Counted from the stretch's first letter, positions 1 through 8,171 are shown. The stretch is DNA of 64,000 nucleotides from Sinorhizobium fredii USDA 257 (GCF_000265205.3 NC_018000.1:3100001-3164000); one strand, 5' to 3'. The notes: generated by a model from the sequence alone, not told the origin. Made by a program: numbers and translations.

Positions 1-117
1 CGCTTGGGCGAACCGGCAGAAGTTGCGGCGGTGATCTGCTTTTTGGCGTCAGATGAGGCGGCCTACGTAAACGGCGCGACTATAGACGTTAACGGCGGAG
101 AATATGCGCCGCTTTAA
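1..117 (+). CDS. SDR-family oxidoreductase, C-terminal fragment
   Basis: The window opens inside a reading frame that encodes the last 38 residues of a short-chain dehydrogenase/reductase and stops at TAA. The visible end has the usual SDR tail: the RLGEPAEVA stretch, the FLASDEA helix and the [12 protein letters not shown] strand that closes the Rossmann fold and leads to the substrate lid. FabG-like and PhaB-like reductases end this way. The catalytic Ser-Tyr-Lys and the cofactor glycine motif lie outside the window, so substrate and cofactor cannot be named. It ends 33 bases before the next start on the same strand, but the next gene is a regulator, so a shared operon is only possible. Confidence 0.85.
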   Translation, partial: RLGEPAEVAAVICFLASDEAAYVNGATIDVNGGEYAPL

Positions 118-150
118 CCAGGGGAGTTTCGGGCCACACGGGGATGCGAA

Positions 151-864
151 ATGGATGCGGAGGTACTGATTCATACGGAGAACGCGGAGCTCTTCCTTCT
201 CCTGAAGCACGTTCTTGAGACCGAGGGATTTCCCGCGCGGATCTGTGTCGATCCAAAGGAGCTGCTTGATGCGATACAGGCTGAAAACGCAGTCGCCGTC
301 CTACTCGACTGCAGCAGTCGAGGGGAGGCGGCCCCCGGGCTTTGCCGTCAAATTAGAGCGGCAGGCGGCGACAACGTGACAGTTGCGGCCCTCGCAAATT
401 CACTGGAGGCCGATCTCAGCCGTGACCTTCATGCTGCCGGAGTCGATACCGTTTTATTCCGTCCCCTCAAACCGATCGAAATGCTCTCCTTGCTGAAGCG
501 GCTTCATACGAAACTGCCACACGATCCTCGCCCTCGAGCCGCTCCCGAGCTGATTTTCCGCCGCGCGGATATAGAGATAAACGTCACGAGGGTCAGGGTC
601 ACCCGCAACGGTCACGCCGTGCGCCTCTCCGCCCTTCAGTTCAGATTGCTTCTGCATCTCATGAGGACGCCCGACATCGTGCACAGTCGCGAAGATCTGA
701 TCGCGGCTGGTTGGCCGCGCGAAGCCGAAGTCGAGCCACGCACAGTCGACATTCACATCGGACACATTAGGCGTGCGTTGAACCGGTATGGGCCGAATAT
801 CATTCGCACAGTGCGATCCGTGGGCTACTCGCTCGACGAAGTCGCGCAACCAGTACAAAAGTAG
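151..864 (+). CDS. Orphan PhoB/OmpR-type response regulator with degenerate receiver
   Basis: A 237-residue DNA-binding protein. Residues 1-115 fold like a receiver and residues about 135-230 like an OmpR/PhoB winged helix, with the typical SREDLIAAGWP and RTVDIHIGHIRRAL recognition region. The phosphoacceptor-like Asp53 is kept. The N-terminal acidic pair is replaced by Thr-Glu, and the conserved Lys-Pro is Arg104-Pro105. Phosphorylation-driven switching is therefore doubtful and the protein may respond to protein-protein contacts or simply to its level. No histidine kinase is adjacent. A related regulator follows 510 bases downstream and both precede an alpha-oxoamine synthase gene, which is the likeliest target. 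The start at 151 fits the length of the family. Confidence 0.85.
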   Translation: MDAEVLIHTENAELFLLLKHVLETEGFPARICVDPKELLDAIQAENAVAVLLDCSSRGEAAPGLCRQIRAAGGDNVTVAALANSLEADLSRDLHAAGVDTVLFRPLKPIEMLSLLKRLHTKLPHDPRPRAAPELIFRRADIEINVTRVRVTRNGHAVRLSALQFRLLLHLMRTPDIVHSREDLIAAGWPREAEVEPRTVDIHIGHIRRALNRYGPNIIRTVRSVGYSLDEVAQPVQK

Positions 865-1373
865 CTTTTGTTCGGCCGCGACCCCCCGCGGGCCGATTTT
901 AGCTATTGGAGCCGAAGCAAACGACCCGGGCCTCGTGCCAGTAAGTAAACTGTAAGCTTCCTGTCGTTGACGCCGATGAGTTTCACTGTCCGTTGACGAC
1001 GCGAGCTGACGCGGCGCTGCGCCATGGCGGCATGGCAAATTTCTCGTGCAAGGCCTCAACTATGCGTGAGAGCTCGCGCTGCTTTCGTGTGGGACTTGAG
1101 CGCGGCTGGTCTTCATATGATCTGGCGTTTCCTTTGAAGTCATTGGGGCATGAATAGCGAGCCCGGCGGAACTGAATCCAAAAGAGTGCCTAACGCCCGC
1201 GGACAATCGGTATAATGTTGCAACAAATATGTGGGAAAAATAGGCATATTTTACACTTTTCACGGCACGATAAGCGAAAACACTAAAATTCTAAGGCTTA
1301 CGGCGCAAGAAAGAGCGTATTACTTGTTTAATTTGTGACATCAAATGGCTGCGGCGAGCAGGGGATTGATCGC
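865..1373. other. Intergenic region between the two orphan regulators
   Basis: About 500 bases with no convincing gene. The left end holds the hairpin at 872-900. From about 1200 onward the sequence becomes AT-rich, with a TATAAT hexamer at 1211-1216 but no matching -35 element at the usual distance. The AT-rich stretch to 1340 probably contains the promoter of the second regulator. Short open frames on the minus strand here have no family resemblance and no ribosome site. Confidence 0.4.
872..900 (+). terminator. Rho-independent terminator after the first regulator
   Basis: TCGGCC and GGCCGA arms with a further GCG/CGC pairing (one bulged G) enclose a C-rich loop and are followed at once by TTTT. 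The stop of the upstream regulator is at 862-864, so it should end that transcript and separate the two regulator genes. Confidence 0.6.
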
Positions 1374-2102
1374 ATGAAGGCTCAACACGCGAAACCCTTA
1401 ATACTGATTTGCTCGGACGATGCAGACTTCTACGTGCTTCTAGCACATATCCTCGTACGTGAGGGCTTTGAGACAGCGCTGGTCGGTGAGGATGAAGTAA
1501 TCAAACGTGCCGCCACCAGGCACGTCACGGCGATCATACTGGATTCGGCAAAAGACTCAGGACTGACGGTGAAAACGTGTGCTGCAATTAAGGCCTCCGA
1601 CGCGACCGCGGGTGTTCCGACGATCGCGCTCGTTTCGTCGGGGGATGAGCGGTACTATCTGGCGCTGATCAAAGCGGGCATTGACGAGAATTTCTTCCGC
1701 CCAGTCTCACCCCCAAGGCTGTTGGCATATCTTTGTTCTCTCTCCCGGAGTGACGCTAACGGTACACGGCCGACCGAGGCAATCGGGGGGGGAGCCACCA
1801 TCTTTGGCGGGCTCAGGATAGAAGCCGGACGCCGCATGGTCGTCTATGGTGATAAAGAGATCCAGCTCGGCCCCATCGAATTCAATCTATTGCGGTGCCT
1901 AGTTGAAAAGCCAGGCCGTGTCTTCAGTCGCTTGGAACTGATCGAAGCTGCTTGGCCTTCAGATCTCTTCGTGCAGCCCCGCACGGTCGATGTGCACGTC
2001 GGGCGATTGCGCCGCTCACTTGAGCGGCTAACTGGGCGTAGCATGATACGCACGGTGCGAGCTACGGGTTATGCCTTGGACATGGACGCAAGGTGGGACT
2101 GA
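1374..2102 (+). CDS. Orphan PhoB/OmpR-type response regulator, second copy
   Basis: A 242-residue regulator with a receiver (about 1-120) and a C-terminal winged helix (about 140-235, with SRLELIEAAWP and RTVDVHVGRLRRSL). The acidic pair (Asp15-Asp16) and Asp57 are present, but the conserved Lys is again Arg (Arg109-Pro110), as in the regulator at 151-864. The sequence is clearly related to that neighbour but well diverged, so it is an old duplication or a pair kept for a joint job. ATG at 1374 follows a GGGGA stretch at ribosome-site distance. A GTG at 1335 is in frame but has no ribosome site. No kinase gene lies nearby. It directly precedes the alpha-oxoamine synthase gene across an AT-rich gap of 192 bases. 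Confidence 0.85.
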   Translation: MKAQHAKPLILICSDDADFYVLLAHILVREGFETALVGEDEVIKRAATRHVTAIILDSAKDSGLTVKTCAAIKASDATAGVPTIALVSSGDERYYLALIKAGIDENFFRPVSPPRLLAYLCSLSRSDANGTRPTEAIGGGATIFGGLRIEAGRRMVVYGDKEIQLGPIEFNLLRCLVEKPGRVFSRLELIEAAWPSDLFVQPRTVDVHVGRLRRSLERLTGRSMIRTVRATGYALDMDARWD

Positions 2103-2131
2103 TGCGCCCACTTCAAAGGTTGAATTGCCAG

Positions 2132-2154
2132 TTTACAATTCCTCGAAATGTAAA
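2132..2154. promoter_or_regulatory. Dyad TTTACA-N11-TGTAAA upstream of the oxoamine synthase gene
   Basis: The arms TTTACAATT and AAATGTAAA pair with one mismatch around CCTCG. The dyad lies 29 bases after the second regulator's stop and 140 bases before the synthase start, in AT-rich DNA. It could be an operator for the orphan regulators or a weak 3' hairpin of the regulator transcript. It lacks a T tract, which favours an operator. Confidence 0.4.
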
Positions 2155-2233
2155 GGTGCGGATTAATATTTAACAAATTAGTTGTATGTTGGAACTAATA
2201 TTTTTGAATATTTCACATATACTTTGTTGAGTT

Positions 2234-2272
2234 TTCGAATCAAAGACTTAATGCTCCCGATACATTCGAATC
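2234..2272. promoter_or_regulatory. Direct repeat TTCGAATC, 31 bp apart, before the synthase gene
   Basis: TTCGAATC occurs at 2234-2241 and 2265-2272, spaced 31 bp or about three helical turns, so both copies face the same side of the DNA. Spaced direct repeats are the usual target form of PhoB/OmpR-type proteins, although typical spacing is 11 bp or 22 bp. The second copy ends 22 bases before the synthase start. Confidence 0.35.
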
Positions 2273-2294
2273 TAAGCACCATCGGGAGGAAGAA

Positions 2295-3557
2295 ATGAAA
2301 GCCGAATTACCAGGGCAGGAAAGCGTTGCAGGCAACAGCGCCTACAGAAACACCAGCAGCCTCATTCAGTATGCTCAAAGTCACTTCGATGCGGCGCATT
2401 TTCAGGGATTGATGGCGATCTATGGACGCCCACTGGCGGGACGCGTTGTGGCGCTGCGCCAGGAAAATGGCCGCCATGTCGTTGACTTCGTGCGGTGCTC
2501 TTATCTTGGTCTCGACAATCATCCGCACATCGTCGCAGGCGCGATCGAAGCGCTGAGCCAATACGGCGCGCTCCATTGGTCGTGTGCAAGAACGCGCCTC
2601 AATTTCTCGATCCTTGGCGATTTAGAAGCGGCCTTATCGGAGTTGTTTGGCGCAAGGGTGATTACCTACAGCACGGTGCTGGCGGCGAATATGAGCGCAT
2701 TGCCGCTGATCGCGTCTGGGTATCTGACCGGTGGTATCAAACCCGTGATGGTATTTGACCGCCTCGCCCACGCGACACTCGCCTTTCACAAGGGAACTAT
2801 TGCCACCGAAACGAGGGTTGAGACAGTCGCGCACAACGACCTTGAAGCCCTTGAAACTCTCTGCCAGACGAACGATTCCGTCGCCTTTGTTTGTGATGGC
2901 GTTTATTCGATGGGCGGAAGCGCCGATATCGAACGTCTGCTCCGCCTCCAGGACCGCTATGGTCTTTTCCTCTATATTGATGACGCACATGGGGTGTCGC
3001 TATTCGGCAAGCATGGTGAAGGCTTTGCCCGATCGCAAATCGCTGGCCGCTTGGGCGAGCGAACCATAATAGCGGCGTCGCTCGGAAAGGGCTTCGGCGC
3101 CTCGGGCGGTATGCTCCTGCTTGGCACGGCTCGACAAGAAGAGCTGTTTCGAAGGTTTGCGGTGGCACACGCATTTTCAGCTTCGCTGAACGTCGCAGCC
3201 ATTGGTGCCGCGCTGGCATCGCAGAAATTGCATAGGACGAGAGAGCTTGAAAAGCTGCAACAGACGCTCCGGGAGCGCGTCAATCTGTTTGACAGCCTCG
3301 TCCCAACGGAGCAGCGAGGCTCCCCCTTTCCGATCCGCACCGTGGAGGTGGGTGACGAACTCAAGGCAATCGCAGCAGCAAGAGCATTGCTGGACCGAGG
3401 GTTCTACACGTCGGCCATTTTCTTTCCCACGGTTGCAAGGGGAAGGGCAGGGCTGCGACTGTGCCCGACCGCCGGGCACTCGGAGGACGAAATCCGGGTC
3501 TTGGGGAGCGTGCTCCATGATGTTCGTGGAGAGATTGGCGCTGCACCGGTTCGATAG
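2295..3557 (+). CDS. Alpha-oxoamine synthase (CqsA/LqsA/BioF-like, PLP-dependent)
   Basis: A 420-residue fold-type I PLP enzyme of the family that joins an amino acid to an acyl-CoA with loss of CO2 (KBL, BioF, HemA, SPT, and the alpha-hydroxyketone autoinducer synthases CqsA and LqsA). Visible landmarks are the PLP-binding DDAHG motif (Asp229, His232) and the Schiff-base lysine Lys265 in SLGKGFGASGG. The N-terminus has an extra stretch of about 35 residues before the conserved core, and no biotin or haem genes are near, so autoinducer-type or lipid-type products are more likely than BioF or HemA activity. A GGGAGGA ribosome site sits before the ATG at 2295. A small gene follows 55 bases later and is probably co-transcribed. 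Two orphan regulators lie upstream. The exact acyl donor is not deducible. Confidence 0.8.
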   Translation: MKAELPGQESVAGNSAYRNTSSLIQYAQSHFDAAHFQGLMAIYGRPLAGRVVALRQENGRHVVDFVRCSYLGLDNHPHIVAGAIEALSQYGALHWSCARTRLNFSILGDLEAALSELFGARVITYSTVLAANMSALPLIASGYLTGGIKPVMVFDRLAHATLAFHKGTIATETRVETVAHNDLEALETLCQTNDSVAFVCDGVYSMGGSADIERLLRLQDRYGLFLYIDDAHGVSLFGKHGEGFARSQIAGRLGERTIIAASLGKGFGASGGMLLLGTARQEELFRRFAVAHAFSASLNVAAIGAALASQKLHRTRELEKLQQTLRERVNLFDSLVPTEQRGSPFPIRTVEVGDELKAIAAARALLDRGFYTSAIFFPTVARGRAGLRLCPTAGHSEDEIRVLGSVLHDVRGEIGAAPVR

Positions 3558-3612
3558 CCACGCGAACAGACGTACTTCAAAGGTGAGACGATAAATCCAA
3601 AGGAGGGATGGT

Positions 3613-3960
3613 ATGCATGAGCGCGTCTTCGCGTGCTACGTTTTCCTGTCGAATCCGGAGTGCTTCATCGAGCAAATGCGCCTGCGGCTTGCAAGCTTCT
3701 ACGAGTACACAATTGAACAGGGGAGTGAAAGAACCTTCATATTCACCGATGGTTACGCGGCTGCGAGAGCCGTGGATGGTGGCCTGCTGATGCGGATCGG
3801 AGCGGCGAACCTCGTTTCCTCCCACGCCATCAGAATAGCGTTCGAGGTTTCCCTTCTCCAAATCCTCCATTCCGCGCCCAAGATTGCTTGGTATCCCGCC
3901 CGCCTTGGCGCCTCCTACCACGGATCGGAGAGGCGCCACGAAGCAAAGTCGTTTAATTGA
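3613..3960 (+). CDS. Small hypothetical protein downstream of the oxoamine synthase
   Basis: A 115-residue protein with no signal peptide or membrane segment. The ribosome site AAAGGAGGG is very strong and well spaced from ATG 3613, so the gene is probably real and well translated. The layout (an alpha-beta start, a central FTDGYAAAR/GLLMRIGA pair of strands, then a helix and a WYPAR end) loosely recalls DUF2218-type proteins, but the match is weak and should be treated as a guess. It lies 55 bases behind the alpha-oxoamine synthase with no terminator between, so a shared transcript and a related role (binding or modifying the synthase product) are plausible. Confidence 0.6.
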   Translation: MHERVFACYVFLSNPECFIEQMRLRLASFYEYTIEQGSERTFIFTDGYAAARAVDGGLLMRIGAANLVSSHAIRIAFEVSLLQILHSAPKIAWYPARLGASYHGSERRHEAKSFN

Positions 3961-4285
3961 TGGCGAATCGACCCAGGCTCTGACGCTTCGGCAGCCTTAG
4001 CGCTTTCGCTGATGATACCCCGGAGGAGCGGCCTAGCAGCGAGCTTGTCGCTCACCATTCGCCTGCCGACATCAAAGTAGTTTCTAGCTTCCGGGAAAAG
4101 CAGTGGCGATGCCTCTTGCAATTATTCCTCAGCGGCGCCGCTACGGTCTTAAACCCGCGTCCCGAAGACACCGGCGATGGTCAATCGGCAACCTTTAGAT
4201 TAAACTCCTGTTTCCCCGGGAACAACTGTTCCGTGCACGCTTTGAAAAAATTAGGCCGGTGTGATTTAAGCTGCCGAACAAGAGC
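3961..4285. other. Intergenic region before the secretion genes
   Basis: About 325 bases without a convincing gene. A minus-strand open frame at 3915-4121 would encode 68 residues and overlaps the end of the plus-strand gene. It has no ribosome site and no family resemblance; it might be a gene remnant. The right part (4195-4260) is more AT-rich and may hold the promoter of the secretion operon. Confidence 0.35.
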
Positions 4286-6142
4286 TTGAATGAGCATCCT
4301 GCTTCTCCGGCGCGCCCGCGCCGGAACATCATCAAGAAGGCCGTTTGGCGGCCGGACATGCCGACCTGGAGACATTGGCCAGTGCCTGAACCTTTAGCAG
4401 TATCGAATGGCAGGAACATCGATCCCGCCTCTGCCCTGCGAGATTGCCGATCCGCCTTTGTCGGCATCGGCGTCGCCAGTGCGCTCGTCAATATCCTCTA
4501 TCTCACCGGCTCGTTCTTCATGCTCGAGGTCTATGACCGGGTTCTGCCGAGCCGCAGCATTCCCTCGCTGATTGCGCTCTGCCTGCTGGCCCTGCTGCTC
4601 TATGCTTTCCAGGGCGCTTTCGAGCTGATCCGCGGGCGCATGCTGGTGCGCATCGCCGGAGCGCTCGACGAGAGCCTGAGCGGCCGCATCTATCGGGCGG
4701 TGGTGAAGGCGCCCTTGAAGCTCAGGATGCACGGCGACGGACTTCAGGCGCTGCGCGACTTCGATCAGGTTCGCTCGTTCCTTTCGAGTGCCGGGCCGGC
4801 GGCGCTGTTCGACCTGCCCTGGCTCCCCTTCTATGTCGCCATCTGCTTCCTGTTTCATCCGGTCATCGGCTTCGTGGCGATCGGCGGCGGCCTGGTTCTG
4901 ACGCTTCTCACCTATCTCACCAACCGCGGCACGCAGGCTCCTGCCAGGAAGGCGTCCGAGGCGGGCGGTCTCCGCAACGCCTTCGCCCAAGCCTCGCAGC
5001 GCAATGCCGAGGTCGTCCAGGCAATGGGCATGACAGGCCGGCTCGGCGAGATTTGGGAGCGCCGCAACGCGGAATTCCGGGAGCAGAACAGGCGCACATC
5101 CGACATCGGCAACGGCTATGGCGCGCTTTCCAAGGTCTTCCGCATGGCGCTGCAGTCGGGCGTGCTGGCCGCAGGCGCGGTCCTGGTGATCGAGGGGCAG
5201 GCGTCGCCCGGCATAATCATCGCCGGCTCGATCCTGACCGCGCGGGCGCTTGCACCGGTGGAGCTCGCCATCGGCAACTGGCGCGGCCTCGTCCAGGCGC
5301 GACAGAGCTGGGAGCGCCTGAAGGACCTGCTGAAGGCATTGCCCGAGTCCGAAACGCCGCTGGCGCTACCGAACCCGCGCGAACGCTTGAGCGTTGAGGC
5401 TTTGGCGAGTGGACCTGCGGCAGCGCAACGGCTGATCTTCATGGATATCAATTTCACCCTCCGCGCCGGCAGCGCGCTCGGCGTCATCGGCCCGAGCGGT
5501 TCGGGCAAGTCGTCGCTGGCGCGCGCCCTCATCGGCGTGTGGCCGGCCTATCGCGGTTCGGTACGCCTCGACGGGGCAGCACTCGACCAATGGGACAGCG
5601 ACGCGCTTGGGCAGCATATCGGCTACCTGCCGCAGGACGTGGAACTTTTCGCCGGGACCGTCGCGCAGAATATCTGCCGCTTCGCCGCGAATGCGACTTC
5701 AGAAGCCATCGTCGCGGCCGCCAAGGCGGCGCGCGTCCATGACCTGATCCTGCGCCTTCCAAATGGTTTCGATACCGAGATCGGGGAGAGTGGCGCCGCA
5801 CTCTCGGCCGGTCAGCGTCAGCGTATCGCGCTCGCCCGGGCACTCTATGGCGACCCCTTCCTGGTGGTCCTCGACGAGCCGAACTCGAACCTCGATGCGG
5901 ATGGCGAGCAGGCGCTTAGCGAGGCGATCATGAATGTGCGTCACCGCGGCGGCATCGTGGTGGTCATCGCCCATCGGCCAAGCGCGCTTGCAGGCACCGA
6001 CCTCGTCCTGATGATGAACGAGGGGCGCATGCAGGCTTTCGGCCCGAAGGAGGACGTGCTCGGCAAGGTCTTAAGACCGCAACAGGCGGATCGTCCGTCG
6101 CCGTTGAAGATCGTCTCGGAAGGCCAGGAGGCAAAGCAATGA
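4286..6142 (+). CDS. prsD: Type I secretion ABC transporter (PrtD/PrsD family)
   Basis: A half-size exporter of up to 618 residues that fuses a membrane domain (about residues 55-320, six helices expected) to a nucleotide-binding domain. Walker A is GPSGSGKSS near residue 400, the signature LSAGQRQRIALARAL near 505, Walker B LVVLDEPN near 525 and the H-loop His in IAHRPS near 560. The family powers one-step export of RTX-type proteins across both membranes with an HlyD-type adaptor and TolC. The adaptor gene follows with a 4-base overlap. The TTG at 4286 gives the longest product; ATG 4358 is an alternative (594 residues), and neither has a good ribosome site. No leading peptidase domain is present, so it is not a bacteriocin-type exporter. 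The symbol is by similarity to the rhizobial exopolysaccharide-protein exporter. Confidence 0.85.
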   Translation: MNEHPASPARPRRNIIKKAVWRPDMPTWRHWPVPEPLAVSNGRNIDPASALRDCRSAFVGIGVASALVNILYLTGSFFMLEVYDRVLPSRSIPSLIALCLLALLLYAFQGAFELIRGRMLVRIAGALDESLSGRIYRAVVKAPLKLRMHGDGLQALRDFDQVRSFLSSAGPAALFDLPWLPFYVAICFLFHPVIGFVAIGGGLVLTLLTYLTNRGTQAPARKASEAGGLRNAFAQASQRNAEVVQAMGMTGRLGEIWERRNAEFREQNRRTSDIGNGYGALSKVFRMALQSGVLAAGAVLVIEGQASPGIIIAGSILTARALAPVELAIGNWRGLVQARQSWERLKDLLKALPESETPLALPNPRERLSVEALASGPAAAQRLIFMDINFTLRAGSALGVIGPSGSGKSSLARALIGVWPAYRGSVRLDGAALDQWDSDALGQHIGYLPQDVELFAGTVAQNICRFAANATSEAIVAAAKAARVHDLILRLPNGFDTEIGESGAALSAGQRQRIALARALYGDPFLVVLDEPNSNLDADGEQALSEAIMNVRHRGGIVVVIAHRPSALAGTDLVLMMNEGRMQAFGPKEDVLGKVLRPQQADRPSPLKIVSEGQEAKQ

Positions 6143-7455
6143 GCGGCAGCACGCAACAGGTCTCGGCTGCACGACGCTCCCTCACGCGCCACATGATGGG
6201 GGTCTCGGTCCTCGCGCTCGCCCTCGTCGCCGGCGTCGGCGGCTGGGCGGCGACGACGGAATTGTCGAGCGCGATCGTCGCGGGCGGGGTGGTCGTCGTC
6301 GACAACAATGTCAAGAAGGTCCAGCATCTGACCGGCGGCATCGTCGGCGAACTCAAGGTCAAGGAGGGCGACCGCGTCGAAGCCGGCCAGGTCCTGATCC
6401 GTCTCGACGGCACAACGGTGCGTGCGAACCTTGCGATCGTCGACAGCACGCTGGCGCAGCTTTATGCGCGCCGCGCGCGGCTGCAGGCGGAGCGGCTCGG
6501 CGCCGCGTCGTTCGAGATCGACAAGGACCTCGCGAACCTGATCTCCGGTGCGGCGGCGACCAAACTCGTCGACGGCGAACAGAAACTCTTCACTAGCCGC
6601 CGCACGGCGCTGCTCGGAATGAAGGGGCAGCTTCAATCGCGCAAGGCGCAATTGGCCGATGAGATCGAAGGCCTGACGGTGCAGCTGAAGGCGATCGAGG
6701 ATGCTTTGACGCTGATCGCCGAGGAACTGACCGGCGTCGACTTGCTCTATGGCCAGGGCCTGGTGCCGATGCAGCGCGTGACCACTCTGAAGCGGCAGCG
6801 GGCGGAACTCGAAGGCGATCGCGGCCGGCATATCGCCTCGCGTGCCCAGGCGCGCGGCAAGTCGAGCGAAGTCGACCTGCAGGTCCTGCAATTGGACGAG
6901 GATCGGCGCACGGAGATCTCCAAGGAACTGACCGACGTCGAGGCGAAAATCGCTGAGTATGAGGAGCGGCGCACGGCCGCGACAGACCAATTGAGGCGGC
7001 TCGACATCACCGCGCCTCTGCCGGGCCGCGTCTATCAGCTGGCCGTGCACACCGTGAACGGCGTCGTCAATCCCGGCGAGACGCTGATGCTCGTGGTGCC
7101 GGAGGCCGACGAACTCACCGTCGAGGCGCGGGTGGCGACCCACGATATCGACCAGATCCGGATCGGCCAGCCGGTCGAGATTCGCTTCAGTGCCTTCAAT
7201 CAGCGCACGACGCCGGAGGTCGAGGCGGAGGTAGTGACCGTCGCTCCGGACCTCGTCAACGACGAGCGGACCGGCGCCAGCTACTATCCGCTGCGCATTC
7301 GCCCGAAGCCGGAGAGCCTTGCCAAGCTCAAGGGACTGTCTCTCTATCCCGGCATGCCCGCCGAGGTGTTCATCAAGATCGCCGATCGCACTGTCATCTC
7401 CTATCTGGCGAAGCCGCTAACCGACCAGATGCGCCACGCATTCCGGGAGGATTGA
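6139..7455 (+). CDS. prsE: HlyD-family adaptor of type I secretion (PrsE-like)
   Basis: A 438-residue membrane-fusion protein. There is a short cytoplasmic start, one membrane segment at about 18-40, a biotinyl-lipoyl-like half domain (GGIVGELKVKEGDRVEAGQVL), a long coiled coil (about 90-290) and a second half domain with a beta-barrel containing the LDITAPLPGRVYQLAVHTV-type return segment. It would bridge the inner-membrane ABC protein and outer-membrane TolC. Its ATG overlaps the stop of the ABC gene (ATGA), which implies translational coupling and matched amounts. No outer-membrane TolC gene follows, as usual for PrtDE systems that share a housekeeping TolC. The secreted substrate is not recognisable next to it. 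Confidence 0.88.
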   Translation: MSGSTQQVSAARRSLTRHMMGVSVLALALVAGVGGWAATTELSSAIVAGGVVVVDNNVKKVQHLTGGIVGELKVKEGDRVEAGQVLIRLDGTTVRANLAIVDSTLAQLYARRARLQAERLGAASFEIDKDLANLISGAAATKLVDGEQKLFTSRRTALLGMKGQLQSRKAQLADEIEGLTVQLKAIEDALTLIAEELTGVDLLYGQGLVPMQRVTTLKRQRAELEGDRGRHIASRAQARGKSSEVDLQVLQLDEDRRTEISKELTDVEAKIAEYEERRTAATDQLRRLDITAPLPGRVYQLAVHTVNGVVNPGETLMLVVPEADELTVEARVATHDIDQIRIGQPVEIRFSAFNQRTTPEVEAEVVTVAPDLVNDERTGASYYPLRIRPKPESLAKLKGLSLYPGMPAEVFIKIADRTVISYLAKPLTDQMRHAFRED

Positions 7456-7469
7456 GACGGGATCGCGAC

Positions 7470-7507
7470 ACGGCCGGCGCCCGCAGTTGGCGCGGGACGC
7501 CGGCCGT
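7470..7507 (+). terminator. Strong GC hairpin after the type I secretion operon
   Basis: Perfect 10-bp arms ACGGCCGGCG and CGCCGGCCGT, with further CCCG/CGGG pairing inside, begin 15 bases after the adaptor stop. There is no T tract, so it may act as a transcript end stabiliser or a Rho-assisted stop instead of a classical terminator. Confidence 0.5.
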
Positions 7508-7678
7508 CTCGCTTGAGCAGGTGCGCCATGGGACCGCGGTTAGCGCCGATTCTGCCTGTTCTCGCCGGTTAAGTGTTCGCGGGCATTTTCGTGATTGGAC
7601 TTCGCGCCCGGTTGGAGTCAGTTTTATTAGGCGTATGAGGTGGAATGGGGGACCAACTAAGGTGATTAGGAGGTCACA

Positions 7679-8116
7679 ATGAAGCACCATGCAATCGAAG
7701 AACTGCAAAGCGTCGCCGAGGTCAAACAGGACCTTCCGCGCCGGGCCTTGTCGCGCAGCGAGCGTCTAGAGCGCTGGGCGGAACTCCTGGAACGCAACCC
7801 GCACAGGCGGCTTTCGACGTTGCACGAGACCGAGTATCAGCCGGCGCATGTACGCGCGACGATGCGCGGCGACGGCACGCCGATCTCCGTTGCATTCGAG
7901 GACCCGGTCCTTCGGACAGCTGGAATGGATAACGACAGCTACGGCGAAGCGAAGCGTTTCTTCGAACTGAGTGACGAGCAATTGCACAAGGTCATCTGCT
8001 ATTGCCATTTCGGCGCGACGGTAAGTGCGTCGACGGCGGCACGTCACATTCGCGCGATGCTTGTCGAAAATCAGCCGGGCCTGTTTGCTCGCTTGCGCCA
8101 GGTGTTCTTCGGCTAA
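7679..8116 (+). CDS. Conserved hypothetical protein of rhizobial type
   Basis: A 145-residue soluble protein with no signal peptide. Two helical ends flank a middle segment (RGDGTPISVAFEDPVLRTAG and a FFELSDEQLHKVICYCHFG region with two closely spaced Cys). I recognise this only as a type of hypothetical protein found in rhizobia and can give no function. ATG 7679 is supported by TTAGGAGGT at good spacing. The upstream gap of 220 bases contains the hairpin of the secretion operon and probably its own promoter. A 9-bp hairpin at 8151-8171 follows the stop. Confidence 0.7.
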   Translation: MKHHAIEELQSVAEVKQDLPRRALSRSERLERWAELLERNPHRRLSTLHETEYQPAHVRATMRGDGTPISVAFEDPVLRTAGMDNDSYGEAKRFFELSDEQLHKVICYCHFGATVSASTAARHIRAMLVENQPGLFARLRQVFFG

Positions 8117-8150
8117 GGCGGGCGACGTTTGCATGACCACTGCTCCGGTG

Positions 8151-8171
8151 GCGGCCCGCGTTGCGGGCCGC
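8151..8171 (+). terminator. Perfect 9-bp GC hairpin after the hypothetical gene
   Basis: GCGGCCCGC, loop GTT, GCGGGCCGC. It lies 35 bases downstream of the stop at 8116. There is no T tract; a transcript end or pause function is inferred from place and stability only. Confidence 0.4.

Noticed and set aside
2161..2185. A CtrA site in the AT-rich region before the oxoamine synthase gene
   Set aside because: TTAA words occur, but not with the 7-base spacing needed for the consensus.
3915..4121. A 68-codon minus-strand gene
   Set aside because: It overlaps the end of the gene at 3613-3960, has no ribosome site and shows no family resemblance. It could be a remnant, but the evidence is too thin.
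5941..7143. A minus-strand open frame of 400 codons opposite the HlyD-type gene
   Set aside because: It mirrors the codon phase of the adaptor gene, has no ribosome site and no recognisable family.
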